From: Candidatus Obscuribacterales bacterium
GTDB lineage: Bacteria; Cyanobacteriota; Vampirovibrionia; Obscuribacterales; Obscuribacteraceae
Length of the DNA stretch: 64,000 nucleotides
Direction of reading: 5' to 3'
Assembly: GCA_031292355.1 (NCBI GenBank)
Contig: JARLHI010000076.1
Location: forward strand, 124,001 to 188,000
Below the pieces are notes generated by a model, which saw only the letters and a list, made by a program, of their open reading frames with translations, searched no databases and had not been told where the DNA came from. Position 1 is the first letter of the stretch, and every line of letters begins with the position of its first letter. This document shows, piece by piece, positions 44,771 to 52,903 of the stretch. The position numbers and the translations under genes are program-made.

Positions 44771-45799
44771 ATGTCTGTCGACCTCTCAGTAATAGTCGCC
44801 GTCTATAACGAAGACCCCAGAAATCTCTTGCTTATGCTTGAGCGTCTGTGGAGCAGTCTCGCCAATCAGAAGCTGGATTACGAAGTGATTTTCGTCAATG
44901 ACGGCAGCCGCCCAAAGACAACCAATGCTTTGCGTCAGCTTACGAACGACTTCGGCTATGTCAAACTAATTGAACTGTCGCGGAATTTTGGCCAGCAAGG
45001 AGCTATTGCTGCCGGTCTCGATAATGCTGAAGGGCGATGCGTAGTCAACATTGACTCAGATTTGCAAGATCCACCAGAATTAATTGTGGACATGATCAAA
45101 TACTGGCGCGCTGGATACGACGTTATTTATGCTCAACGCGCCGCGCGCAAAGATAGAGTGAGCAAAAGATTTACAGCATTTATCTTCTATAGATTGCTTG
45201 GTTCGTTGTCTTCAATTGAAATACCGATGGACTCTGGGGACTTTCGTCTAATCGACCGCAAAGTTGTCGATGCCTTGCGTCGGCTTCCGGAGAAAACCAG
45301 GTTTCACCGCGGCTTGATTCCCTGGCTCGGCTTCAAACAAATCGGCATTCCCGTTCACCGAGATGCTCGTGAGGCCGGCGAAAGCGGATACACAATCAAA
45401 AAGCTTTTCAGCCTGGCTATCGATGGACTTTTGTCATTGAGCGTGGCGCCTCTATATCTGGTACCACTACTGGGTGTGGCATTGATTCTGATCAGTTTTG
45501 TGATATTGCCCTTTTCAATACTGAATTTGCACGGCGTATTCGAACCAAGAACCTGTGTGATACTGGCCGCGTTGGCATTTTTATGCGGTATCCAAGTCGC
45601 TTGCACAGGCATTATTGCTATTTACCTGGCTAAGGTTCTGGAAGAAGCGAGAGCAAGACCTAGTTATATTGTTGGCAGCAAAATCGGCGCTGGATTCACT
45701 AAAGATTTTGAAGCACCGCAACCATTGAGCGAAGCAAAAATTGCCACTCTCGTTAACTCATTGAGTCAAAGCGACGAAAAGAATGTGGCGTCTGTTTAA
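44771..45799 (+). CDS. Glycosyltransferase family 2 (DPM1/GtrB-like), membrane-anchored
   Basis: A 342-residue inverting GT-A enzyme: DLSVIVAVYNEDPRN, VIFVNDGSRPKTTNAL, LSRNFGQQGAIAAGLDNAEG and VNIDSDLQDPPELI (DxD-like), followed by DSGDFRLIDRKVVDALR. Two C-terminal membrane helices (LSVAPLYLVPLLGVALILIS and LAALAFLCGIQVACTGIIAI) indicate a polyprenyl-phosphate-sugar synthase of the GtrB type. Such lipid-linked sugars are the donors needed by the GT-C-like proteins at 36.8-42 kb. I choose ATG 44771; a TTG at 44750 is in frame but adds seven residues. Confidence 0.92.
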   Translation: MSVDLSVIVAVYNEDPRNLLLMLERLWSSLANQKLDYEVIFVNDGSRPKTTNALRQLTNDFGYVKLIELSRNFGQQGAIAAGLDNAEGRCVVNIDSDLQDPPELIVDMIKYWRAGYDVIYAQRAARKDRVSKRFTAFIFYRLLGSLSSIEIPMDSGDFRLIDRKVVDALRRLPEKTRFHRGLIPWLGFKQIGIPVHRDAREAGESGYTIKKLFSLAIDGLLSLSVAPLYLVPLLGVALILISFVILPFSILNLHGVFEPRTCVILAALAFLCGIQVACTGIIAIYLAKVLEEARARPSYIVGSKIGAGFTKDFEAPQPLSEAKIATLVNSLSQSDEKNVASV

Positions 45800-45813
45800 C
45801 ATGTTTAAATAGA

Positions 45814-46281
45814 ATGCCAATTTCACCATATCTCAAAAAAATCCGACAAAGTATTGGACATGAACTATTGCTTGTGCCAAGCGTAGCTGCTGTAATACCA
45901 AACGAAAAAGGCGAAATACTCCTTATAAAACGCAGCGATGATGGTACCTGGAGCCTTCCAGCGGGTGCTATAGATCCTGACGAATCTCCAGCTGAGGCTG
46001 TAATTAGAGAAGTAGCTGAAGAAACTGGTTTGATTGTAGAAATCGAGAAGATTATCGGCGTTTTCGGCGGTAAAGATTTCACCTGGACGTACCCTAGTAA
46101 AGACGTCGTTCAGTACACAGTAATTGTCTTTTTGTGCCGTCCCGTTGGCGGAAACTTAAGTGCAGTCGATGGCGAAGCGCAGGAACTGGTATTCCTTTCA
46201 CCAATTACGGGTTTGAATCTTCAAGCGCCTTATCCTGCAGCTCTATTCAAAGCGCCATTTGATAGCGTTTTATTCAACTGA
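45814..46281 (+). CDS. Nudix hydrolase
   Basis: A 155-residue pyrophosphohydrolase. The Nudix box G-x5-E-x7-REUxEExGU is complete: GAIDPDESPAEAVIREVAEE with TGL. The strand before it (VAAVIPNEKGEILLIKRSDD) and PAGA are typical of nucleotide-sugar or NDP hydrolases. It starts 14 bp after the GT2 gene's stop, so it is likely in the same transcript and could clean up nucleotide-sugar by-products; substrate unknown. Confidence 0.93.
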   Translation: MPISPYLKKIRQSIGHELLLVPSVAAVIPNEKGEILLIKRSDDGTWSLPAGAIDPDESPAEAVIREVAEETGLIVEIEKIIGVFGGKDFTWTYPSKDVVQYTVIVFLCRPVGGNLSAVDGEAQELVFLSPITGLNLQAPYPAALFKAPFDSVLFN

Positions 46282-46430
46282 GAAGCCTACACCATTATCA
46301 GCCGCATTAATGTCGATTTGTCTGGGACAACGGGCATGTAGTACATGATGCCGCCAGTTTGTTAAAATCAGCTAAATTTCAGTTGGTAAATCCGCTAAAA
46401 TCGGCAGGAAGTAGGGAGCAGGGGTGTTCA

Positions 46431-48068
46431 ATGTTCGGCGCTAATCGCAAAAGTTCAGATGCGAACTCCACGTTAAAGCTGCCCAGACTGGGCGCTGCGC
46501 CGGCCATAATGGATTTACAAACGCAGTTTTCGAATGCGCGCGATAATCGCGGTCGCGACGTCGAGCTGAGCTGGCACGACCAGCTTATTTCCCGCACTTA
46601 CGCGCTTTGCTGCCTGTGCAAACAACAGGGCACAGAACCGGTCTGGACAATTTACGAAGACCCAGACACCGAGCCAAAGATTTGCTGGCAATCTGAAACC
46701 TCCGATTACAACCTCATTATTGACGCCATCACCATGCTCGGTCGCCGTGCTGTCGAAACAGCGCGAACTTCCACATCTAATTCAGATAGTCCCGGTTTCG
46801 ACCAGGGTGTGTATGAGCCAGCTACAGCGGCTCAGCAGCGCCCCATATCGTCTGGCTATATTCCGCCCCATTCTCCGGCCGCGCAGCAAGATGCAAGCCA
46901 AAAACCAGGTGTTAGCAATCGGGCTAATGTCGATTTAACTGAAGGCGATTTGACTCAAATCGGCATGCCTCAGCTTTTGCAAGCCTATCAAATGGCCCTG
47001 CTGACCGGCAAATTGGAAATAATCAACGACAACGCAGTGGGTTACATCTTCTTCCACCAGGGAAATCCTGTCCACGCGGGCACTCCCGCCGAGTACGGCG
47101 ACACCGCTATACGCGAACTGGTCGGTTGGGAAGAAGGCGTTTATCGATTTCTGCCCGACGTTTCGACCACAATGCGCTCGGTTGAAAAACGCTTGCCTAA
47201 TATTGTTGCCGAGGGTATTCAACTTCTCGATCAAAAACGGTTGTTGAAAAAAAGTGGCTTAACCTACGAATCTCTTCTTCTGCGCAAGCACAAAGATTTG
47301 AGCGAGACCGAGTTCAAACTGATGCTTACAAAGGGCGCGCCTTTAGACTACGCTCTGCAAAAAGAAGTCTACGATTATCTCGCGCATAACCGCACCTTGA
47401 CTGACTTATTACGGGATAAGCCTCTCGAATATACGCTCTGGAATACTTTGCTCTACAATTTTTTATCGTGTGGTTTAATCGAAGTAAAAGAACCAGATAC
47501 GGTGCGCGGAACAGCACTTGAATTTTTAGGAGAAGCCAAAGAGCAAGTTGAGACGCTGGCCTCTTCATTTGTTCGCCCGGAAACTGGTATTTACAGCTTC
47601 GAAGCATTTTTATTCTTTCTTCAATACGAATACTATCGCTATGAAGCTTACGGATTTCCGCTTTCAGTAATCGTTTTTGAAATGAAGAAAAAACGTCAAG
47701 ATCCAACCATGGAAGTGTACGATCAATTGCCCCCTCAAGCAGCTGCAATGGCAGCCATGCGCATTGATCTAATTAAAAGACCACTGGACACATTGGCGCA
47801 TTTCGAAGCACTTGATCACGTCATTTTATTGCCTAATACCAAGCCATCGCAAGCCGCATTCATTGCCAATCGCATCTACGAAAATCTAACAGCGACACCG
47901 CTTGATCCAGAAATTGATAGCGGCAAATTATTCCTCGCTCTGGGCATAGCCAGCCTGCCATCCGATGGTGAAGACCTTTCCCATCTACTGCACGCGGCCA
48001 GAGACGCCAAGTTACGAGCAACGCAAGGTTCGTTTCCGATCGTTCTCTCGCGCACGGCTAAATCCTGA
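46431..48068 (+). CDS. DUF4388 domain protein with degenerate GGDEF-like domain
   Basis: A 545-residue soluble protein. A basic N-terminus (residues 1-60), then DUF4388 at about 165-290 (GDLTQIGMPQLLQAYQMALL, GYIFFHQGNPVHAGTPAEYG, LVGWEEGVYRFLPDV), and a C-terminal domain (380-540) that resembles a diguanylate-cyclase fold (PETGIYSFEAFLFFLQYEYY, FPLSVIVFEM). The position of GGDEF reads FEALDHVILLPNT, so no catalysis is expected; LFLALGIASLPSDGEDLSHL follows. DUF4388 is linked to social motility and signalling. I use ATG 46431 (GGGG six bases upstream). A repeat protein follows 21 bp later. Confidence 0.8.
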   Translation: MFGANRKSSDANSTLKLPRLGAAPAIMDLQTQFSNARDNRGRDVELSWHDQLISRTYALCCLCKQQGTEPVWTIYEDPDTEPKICWQSETSDYNLIIDAITMLGRRAVETARTSTSNSDSPGFDQGVYEPATAAQQRPISSGYIPPHSPAAQQDASQKPGVSNRANVDLTEGDLTQIGMPQLLQAYQMALLTGKLEIINDNAVGYIFFHQGNPVHAGTPAEYGDTAIRELVGWEEGVYRFLPDVSTTMRSVEKRLPNIVAEGIQLLDQKRLLKKSGLTYESLLLRKHKDLSETEFKLMLTKGAPLDYALQKEVYDYLAHNRTLTDLLRDKPLEYTLWNTLLYNFLSCGLIEVKEPDTVRGTALEFLGEAKEQVETLASSFVRPETGIYSFEAFLFFLQYEYYRYEAYGFPLSVIVFEMKKKRQDPTMEVYDQLPPQAAAMAAMRIDLIKRPLDTLAHFEALDHVILLPNTKPSQAAFIANRIYENLTATPLDPEIDSGKLFLALGIASLPSDGEDLSHLLHAARDAKLRATQGSFPIVLSRTAKS

Positions 48069-48089
48069 TCACGTTCAATTGAGTAGTAT

Positions 48090-49304
48090 ATGAGCGCCAA
48101 TCAACCAATTTCAATTGAAACTTACGAACTTCTTTTGCGAGCAAGAATTCTCTCGCCCGAAGAACTAGAAGATTCAATTAAACTGGCAGAACGCATGCGT
48201 ATGTCGCTTGGACGCATACTCGAAATGAACGGCTATTGCTCGGAGTCTGTCTTACCGCTTGTTGCCGAGGTGCAAGCGCTCGTTGGAGCTGGTCAATTGA
48301 CATTAGATGCGGCAGTCAAAGCTGTAGATCATATAGTGCATCAACATGTCAGTTTAGAAATTGCTTTAAATCTAGTCCGGTCGACAACTGAGATCAAAAA
48401 AGAAGTACCGCTGAAGAAAAACAAACTTGGCGACTTTCTACTCGTTACTGGCATCATTACAAAGCACCAACTGGCGATTGCTCAGAACAAATGCATAAAC
48501 ACGAATTTGCCTCTGGGCATGTTGCTCGTAAACATGGGCATAATCTCGCAGCATGTTTATTCTTGCGCAATTACCATGCTTCGCCTGCTACGAGACAATA
48601 GAATAGACTATGACCTTGCCACTCACGCCCTAAAACGAGCGAGCGTGCGCCATCTCTCGGCGGAAGAATCCCTGTATGACCTGACCGGTCACAGTGATTT
48701 TGAATTGGAGTCATCGCATTCGAATCATCTGCTTTTGCTTTCCGGCTTAATGAGTTCAAGCCAACTACTCACGGCCATGGAAGTTGAATTAGTTGAAGAT
48801 AAGCCTATCAGCGAAGTTTTTGTACAATTCGGTTACGTCTCTGAGTTATGCCTGCACTCGGCTCTCCATCTTGCTTCCATGTCACTGGATGGTCAAGTCG
48901 GTGAAGAACAGTGCTGCGCTATCATCAAAAAAATGAAACTGGCAGTGACAGATGATGACGTCAACGAAATCCTGAGCAATCTCGATTCAGGCGACGACTT
49001 GGAAGAACACAAAACGTTTGAAGTGGCGGACGTCTTGCTTGCCTCTGGCATACTTTCTAAAGACACGCTTGCAGTCGTTAAACCGCTTGCTCTAAGCGCA
49101 CGCAAAAGCCTCCTAAGAACTCTTGTAGAAGCTGAATATCTTGACGAAGAAACAGCCGCACTAATAAACGAAACAAAGGACTTTCTGGATTCGGGCATGA
49201 TCGTCATGTCGCAAGCTAACATCGTCCTTGCTTACAGCATGGAACACAACATCGACGTAGCGTCGTCGGTTAGTCTTTTTGGCTGGGCGCGAGCCGCTGC
49301 CTGA
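48090..49304 (+). CDS. Repeat protein with four GspE-N/MshEN-like units
   Basis: A 404-residue helical protein with four related units near residues 8-70, 112-172, 211-270 and 310-370, about 100 residues apart. Each has the pattern 'LL..Gil(S/T)..qL..A' and then 'lG.iL...Gyis': KLGDFLLVTGIITKHQLAIA, LGMLLVNMGIIS, LLLLSGLMSSSQLL and VADVLLASGILSKDTL. Such modules occur at the N-terminus of type II secretion/pilus ATPases, where they bind partners or c-di-GMP. It lies 21 bp after the DUF4388/GGDEF-like gene, so they likely act together; here no ATPase domain follows the repeats. It ends in TGA 49302-49304. Confidence 0.7.
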   Translation: MSANQPISIETYELLLRARILSPEELEDSIKLAERMRMSLGRILEMNGYCSESVLPLVAEVQALVGAGQLTLDAAVKAVDHIVHQHVSLEIALNLVRSTTEIKKEVPLKKNKLGDFLLVTGIITKHQLAIAQNKCINTNLPLGMLLVNMGIISQHVYSCAITMLRLLRDNRIDYDLATHALKRASVRHLSAEESLYDLTGHSDFELESSHSNHLLLLSGLMSSSQLLTAMEVELVEDKPISEVFVQFGYVSELCLHSALHLASMSLDGQVGEEQCCAIIKKMKLAVTDDDVNEILSNLDSGDDLEEHKTFEVADVLLASGILSKDTLAVVKPLALSARKSLLRTLVEAEYLDEETAALINETKDFLDSGMIVMSQANIVLAYSMEHNIDVASSVSLFGWARAAA

Positions 49305-49447
49305 GTTAGCGTGTATTGTTCTAGTCAGACGACAGGTCTGCGCCGAAACGCCCGTCAAATTTGGCAGTGTTGGTCAGTGGTATCAAGATTTCTCGCAGAC
49401 AACTGATGATGAAGTGCGAGGTCTTTTAGAAACTTCAGCCAAGGCGT

Positions 49448-50221
49448 TTACTGATGAGGTTGCAGCAATGGGCTCGACGAGAATAGATCGCCAGTAATTT
49501 TAGTCTTAAAACGCAACGCATCATCTATCATTGCCGTATTGTTGAAAAGCACATAGCCAGACTCTTTAGAAGCAACAATCTGACTTATCTTTTGGAGGTC
49601 TTCGTCAGTGTATTGATATCTATAACCGTCGACGCCGTGCAAGCGAAAATAAATTTTCTCTGGTGTTGTAGTTTCATTCACGAGCGGATCAACCGCGTGA
49701 AAGAGGTTGAGTTCAACACAGAGCTTGCGAATCAAAACTGGTGACCAAGCGCCTCTCGGTTCAAAATAAAAATCTACACCTTGAGGTCTATCGATCGAAG
49801 AGAAGAAGCGCCGCATTCTTGCTTGGTTCTGCGCGCTTGGCAGGAAACTTTTGGGGCATTGAAACAATATGCTTTTCGCGCTCAGAGCGGCCGCACTCTC
49901 ATACGTTACTGTCAACGCATCTTTGACAATTGCAGTCATTCTAAATGAGCCAGCATCACCTTTTTCCTTGTCGGTAAGTGGTCGCGTGATACGTCGGTAA
50001 GTCGGGCTGGTAGCAGGGTGGGTTATTAGTTGCCAGGCTTTGATGGCAAATTCAAAATCCGGGTCAGAGCCCGCACGCCACTTTTGCAAGGTTTGCACGC
50101 GAGGCGGTTGATAGAAGGTCTGCTGCACCTCGAGCACCCTGAAAATCGCTCGGTATTTCGCAAGCGACATCCCGGGTCCACAGCATCCAATTCTAAAATT
50201 ACTCACTGCAACCTCAGCCAT
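49448..50221 (-). CDS. DUF72 (YecE-like) protein
   Basis: A 257-residue TIM-barrel-like protein of the DUF72 family: FRIGCCGPGMSLAKYRAIFR, VLEVQQTFYQPPRVQTLQKW, FEFAIKAWQLITHPATSPTY, SILFQCPKSFLPSAQNQARM, DFYFEPRGAWSPVLIRKLC and KIYFRLHGVDGYRYQYTDED. Function is unknown; the fold resembles sugar isomerases. The start is ATG 50221 with AGAGAG upstream. It is convergent with the repeat-protein gene. Confidence 0.88.
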   Translation of the reverse strand: MAEVAVSNFRIGCCGPGMSLAKYRAIFRVLEVQQTFYQPPRVQTLQKWRAGSDPDFEFAIKAWQLITHPATSPTYRRITRPLTDKEKGDAGSFRMTAIVKDALTVTYESAAALSAKSILFQCPKSFLPSAQNQARMRRFFSSIDRPQGVDFYFEPRGAWSPVLIRKLCVELNLFHAVDPLVNETTTPEKIYFRLHGVDGYRYQYTDEDLQKISQIVASKESGYVLFNNTAMIDDALRFKTKITGDLFSSSPLLQPHQ

Positions 50222-50300
50222 AAAAAACTCTCTGTGTAAAAATGCATGAAAAAAAACGTCTCAAGATGTTTCTCGATAGACGTAACTCCCGAGGTTTTTG

Positions 50301-50771
50301 ATGCTCGCCCTCAACATGGATTATCCTGCCATGGAAGCGAAACGTAAGGATGCGTTACCAGAAGGTCCTTGATGGCAACATGAACCCAAGTGGGACGACT
50401 TTAAATGTCTAGTATTCAAAGACGGCGACAAACTTGATATGCGCTCAAAAAGCGGCAAAGATCTAGCTCGCTATTTTCCTGAAGTCAAAGACTCCCTCAA
50501 AAATATTCCAGCCGACAAATTTGTACTCGATGGCGAAATAGTCTTACCTCAAGACTCCGGGTTTTCGTTCGACCTTCTCTTGCAACGCATCCATCCCGCT
50601 CCTAGCCGCATCAAGAGACTCTCTGTCGAAACGCCGGCGCAGTTCGTTCTGTTCGACATACTCGTCACCGATGAAGGTGAATCCCTTGTGCACAAGCCTC
50701 TTCAAGAACGACGCCTTGAGCTTTCACAGTTTGCAAAAAAATATTTATCCTCCAGAACAATGCACGTTTGA
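50301..50771 (+). pseudogene. ATP-dependent DNA ligase remnant (LigD/LigC-like adenylation domain) with internal TGA
   Basis: From ATG 50301 the frame reads 23 codons (MDYPAMEAKRKDALPEGP) then TGA at 50370-50372, then continues WQHEPKWDDFKCLVF, DKLDMRSKSGKDLARYFPEV, VLDGEIVLPQDSGFSF, LLQRIHPAPSRIKRL and FVLFDILVTDEGE. The nucleotidyltransferase Lys is in EPKWD, directly after the stop; many relatives have Gly-Trp here, so TGA could be a mutated GGA. The gene also ends at residue ~157, lacking motifs IV-V and the OB fold. It is therefore decayed twice. It is a free-standing fragment of an ATP-dependent ligase. Confidence 0.8.
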
Positions 50772-50798
50772 ACAAATCAAATAACAGTTCTATTCATC

Positions 50799-50948
50799 TC
50801 AATCACAATCTGAATTACCTCGGCGAATGCCAACAGCTATGCGATCGCGTTCGTCGATCCCAGATATCCAGACAAACAAAATAATGAAATACAGACAGGC
50901 AAAAAATAGCCCAGCGAACAATAGAATCTGCTCGAGTGTGGTGTTCAT
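50799..50948 (-). CDS. Small single-span membrane protein, 49 aa
   Basis: A 49-residue frame from ATG 50948 with AGGAG five bases upstream, the strongest ribosome binding site nearby. Residues 5-29 form one hydrophobic helix (EQILLFAGLFFACLYFIILF), followed by a polar tail (DERDRIAVGIRRGN). It lies between the ligase remnant and the 106-residue gene, divergent from the latter. No family is recognised. Confidence 0.65.
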   Translation of the reverse strand: MNTTLEQILLFAGLFFACLYFIILFVWISGIDERDRIAVGIRRGNSDCD

Positions 50949-51070
50949 CCTCGCTCCTTTTAGCAACAGTCAATAACTGTCGCCACTCAATCTTCTCTCT
51001 CTATAAAACGTTTACTGCGAGAAAAAAGTTCAAACAAAGGAGGATTGAAACCGAAAACTCACCAAAAACT

Positions 51071-51100
51071 TTTGTGAGATATACCATCGCATTTCACAAA
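51071..51100. promoter_or_regulatory. Inverted repeat, candidate operator
   Basis: TTTGTGAGAT (51071-51080) and ATTTCACAAA (51091-51100) form a dyad matching at 9 of 10 positions with a 10-bp spacer. It covers the -35 region of the promoter at 51114 and lies between two divergent genes, so a dimeric repressor could control both. Confidence 0.55.
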
Positions 51101-51113
51101 CAGCATCAAATTG

Positions 51114-51119
51114 TATAAT
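51114..51119 (+). promoter_or_regulatory. Candidate -10 element (TATAAT)
   Basis: Perfect TATAAT 28 bp upstream of the 106-residue gene, with TTTCAC at -35 distance (16 bp). The dyad at 51071-51100 overlaps the -35. Confidence 0.5.
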
Positions 51120-51147
51120 TTGTGCAACAAAAGGAGCATGGATTCAA

Positions 51148-51468
51148 ATGGAACCGGTGGCTGAACGACATCCCTCAACCTTTGAGCAAGAAGTACTCTG
51201 GTCGGTTCTCGATCAGGATTCGTTGCAGCATTTACTAATTTGCGCTAAAAATTACTGGAAAATCGATTCAGAGGAGGCGCTGGAAGTACTGTGGAAACTT
51301 ATGAGCGATGGATGTTTCGCGCTATATGAGTATGATGAAAATAATGTGCCCGTTGAAGTTTTTGCCGAGAAGCTATCGCCGGACTATCAGGGAGACAGAT
51401 TCCTTACCTTTTTTGAGCCAACCGAAAAAACGTTTGCGCGACTTAGAGAAATAGGGATCGCCCAATAG
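51148..51468 (+). CDS. Hypothetical protein, 106 aa
   Basis: A 106-residue acidic protein with alpha/beta pattern (TFEQEVLWSVLDQDSLQHLL, then SEEALEVLWKLMSDGCFALY, EYDENNVPVEVFAEKLSPDY). AGGAG lies 11 bases before ATG 51148. It has its own promoter-like sequence. It converges with the SpoIIAA-like gene after 13 bp. Family not recognised; possibly a small immunity- or stress-type protein, but that is a guess from size. Confidence 0.65.
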   Translation: MEPVAERHPSTFEQEVLWSVLDQDSLQHLLICAKNYWKIDSEEALEVLWKLMSDGCFALYEYDENNVPVEVFAEKLSPDYQGDRFLTFFEPTEKTFARLREIGIAQ

Positions 51469-51481
51469 TGTCAAGGCTGCT

Positions 51482-51844
51482 TCAGTCGATTGATTTTAAC
51501 CACTCGCGGGCTTCTTCAACTTCGGCTAGTTTAAAACTACGCACAGGATACGGATAAGCCGGTGCCAGAAAATTGGTCAACTGCGACACCCATTGTTCAT
51601 CTGAAACAACCGCTGCACAGCGAATGTCTTTTAAATGCTTGAGTAAATCGAAAATTAGTTTGTCTTTAAAGACATCCAAATTAAGACCACTAAAATTTCT
51701 CACTTCTTTGAGAACACGAATGCGACCATACTTTTCCATGACCGCTAAAACTTTCTGCGCTACGTCATGATAGTCACTGGCTTTGATTTCACCATCGACA
51801 ATTATTTCGACAAGATCGCTGTCGCCAGAGTTACGTAATTTCAT
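51482..51844 (-). CDS. SpoIIAA-like/STAS-SEC14 domain protein
   Basis: A 120-residue protein with the SpoIIAA-like fold seen in many environmental bacteria: LVEIIVDGEIKASDYHDVAQ, then VLAVMEKYGRIRVLKEVRNF, KDIRCAAVVSDEQWVSQLTN and PVRSFKLAEVEEAREWL. Relatives are thought to bind lipids or act in sigma-factor regulation. Starts at ATG 51844. It is upstream-adjacent to a GT2 gene on the same strand (28 bp). Confidence 0.85.
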   Translation of the reverse strand: MKLRNSGDSDLVEIIVDGEIKASDYHDVAQKVLAVMEKYGRIRVLKEVRNFSGLNLDVFKDKLIFDLLKHLKDIRCAAVVSDEQWVSQLTNFLAPAYPYPVRSFKLAEVEEAREWLKSID

Positions 51845-51872
51845 TTCATCCCCTCCATATAAATACCAAAGA

Positions 51873-52754
51873 CTAAGAAGGCTTCAACACCTGTTTAAGC
51901 TTGTGACTCACGATACGCACATAAGCGAGCGACATCAAACCACCGTAAGCAAAAGCATCCAGGTACCACCGACCGGCGCGATAGTGTTTGCGCCAGAAAC
52001 GATACAAGCCACGATGAGATGACAAAATCATTCTTGCTTTGACTTGTTTTATTGATTGTCCATAGTGGTGAGTGACTTGAGCAGCAGTCGTGAACCAGAT
52101 CTGCCAGCCTTTTTCTTTAATGCGGTAGCACCAGTCAACTTCTTCAAAAAGCATAAAAAAGCCTTCGTCGAGCGTACCAACTTCATCTATCACTTTGCGT
52201 CGAACAAGCAAGCAAGCGCCTTCCGGTTGGTCAACCTGACGAATATCATCATGCTCCCAATCGAGCATTTTGTATTGACGAAAAATCTCTTTATCGGGAA
52301 AAATACGACTCAGTCCAAGAAGCTCATAGAGCATTCCTAAAAAAGTAGGAAATTGACGACACGAACGTTGAATCGTTCCGTCCGAGTTGAGCAATTGTGG
52401 TGCCACAATTCCCGCCTCTGGATGCGTATTCATAAATTCGATAAGATGTTTCAGACCGCCTGGGTGCACGACTGTGTCTGGATTGAGCAGCACAACAAAT
52501 TCGCCCGTGGCGATATTCATAGCTTGATTATTTGCTGCTGCAAAACCACGATTGGTGTCGTTGGCTATTAGTTTTACTTGAGGAAAATTCTCTGCCACCA
52601 TTTCGCTCGAGCCGTCAGCAGAATCGTTATCCACCAAAAACACTTCAAAGGAGTTGGCAAAAAACGGATCCGATAGTTCTTGCAAAAGACTCTGCAAAGA
52701 CGCACGGAGAAATTCTCGTGTATTCCAGCTAACCGTAATGACGCTTATAAGCAT
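51873..52754 (-). CDS. Glycosyltransferase family 2 (rhamnosyltransferase-like)
   Basis: A 293-residue GT-A enzyme: ISVITVSWNTREFLRASLQS, EVFLVDNDSADGSSEMVAEN, ANDTNRGFAAANNQAMNI, FVVLLNPDTVVHPGGLKHLI (DxD-like) and FMLFEEVDWCYRIKEKGW. This is the family often transferring rhamnose or galactose to O-antigen. It is divergent from the sugar transferase/rml cluster, which makes dTDP-rhamnose, a likely donor. Starts at ATG 52754. Confidence 0.92.
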   Translation of the reverse strand: MLISVITVSWNTREFLRASLQSLLQELSDPFFANSFEVFLVDNDSADGSSEMVAENFPQVKLIANDTNRGFAAANNQAMNIATGEFVVLLNPDTVVHPGGLKHLIEFMNTHPEAGIVAPQLLNSDGTIQRSCRQFPTFLGMLYELLGLSRIFPDKEIFRQYKMLDWEHDDIRQVDQPEGACLLVRRKVIDEVGTLDEGFFMLFEEVDWCYRIKEKGWQIWFTTAAQVTHHYGQSIKQVKARMILSSHRGLYRFWRKHYRAGRWYLDAFAYGGLMSLAYVRIVSHKLKQVLKPS

Positions 52755-52903
52755 TAGGTTGTGATTCTACTTGCTCGACCGCCCCAGAACTACTAAAAAC
52801 GACTAACAACTACTCAGAACTTTGGAATGTGGCAAATATTTCCTCCACATAATTCTTGAAGGTTCAGGCTCGCGTAGAATTATCAACCTCAGCAGGTTAA
52901 AAA

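Noticed and set aside
49279-49497. 72-codon frame between the repeat protein and DUF72 gene
   Set aside because: Starts with TTG inside the preceding gene, lacks a ribosome binding site and overlaps the 3' end of the DUF72 gene; the middle part looks somewhat protein-like but support is too weak.
34940-50771. Change of genetic code (TGA as sense codon)
   Set aside because: Several intact genes in the window end with TGA at the expected length, so TGA works as a stop here.
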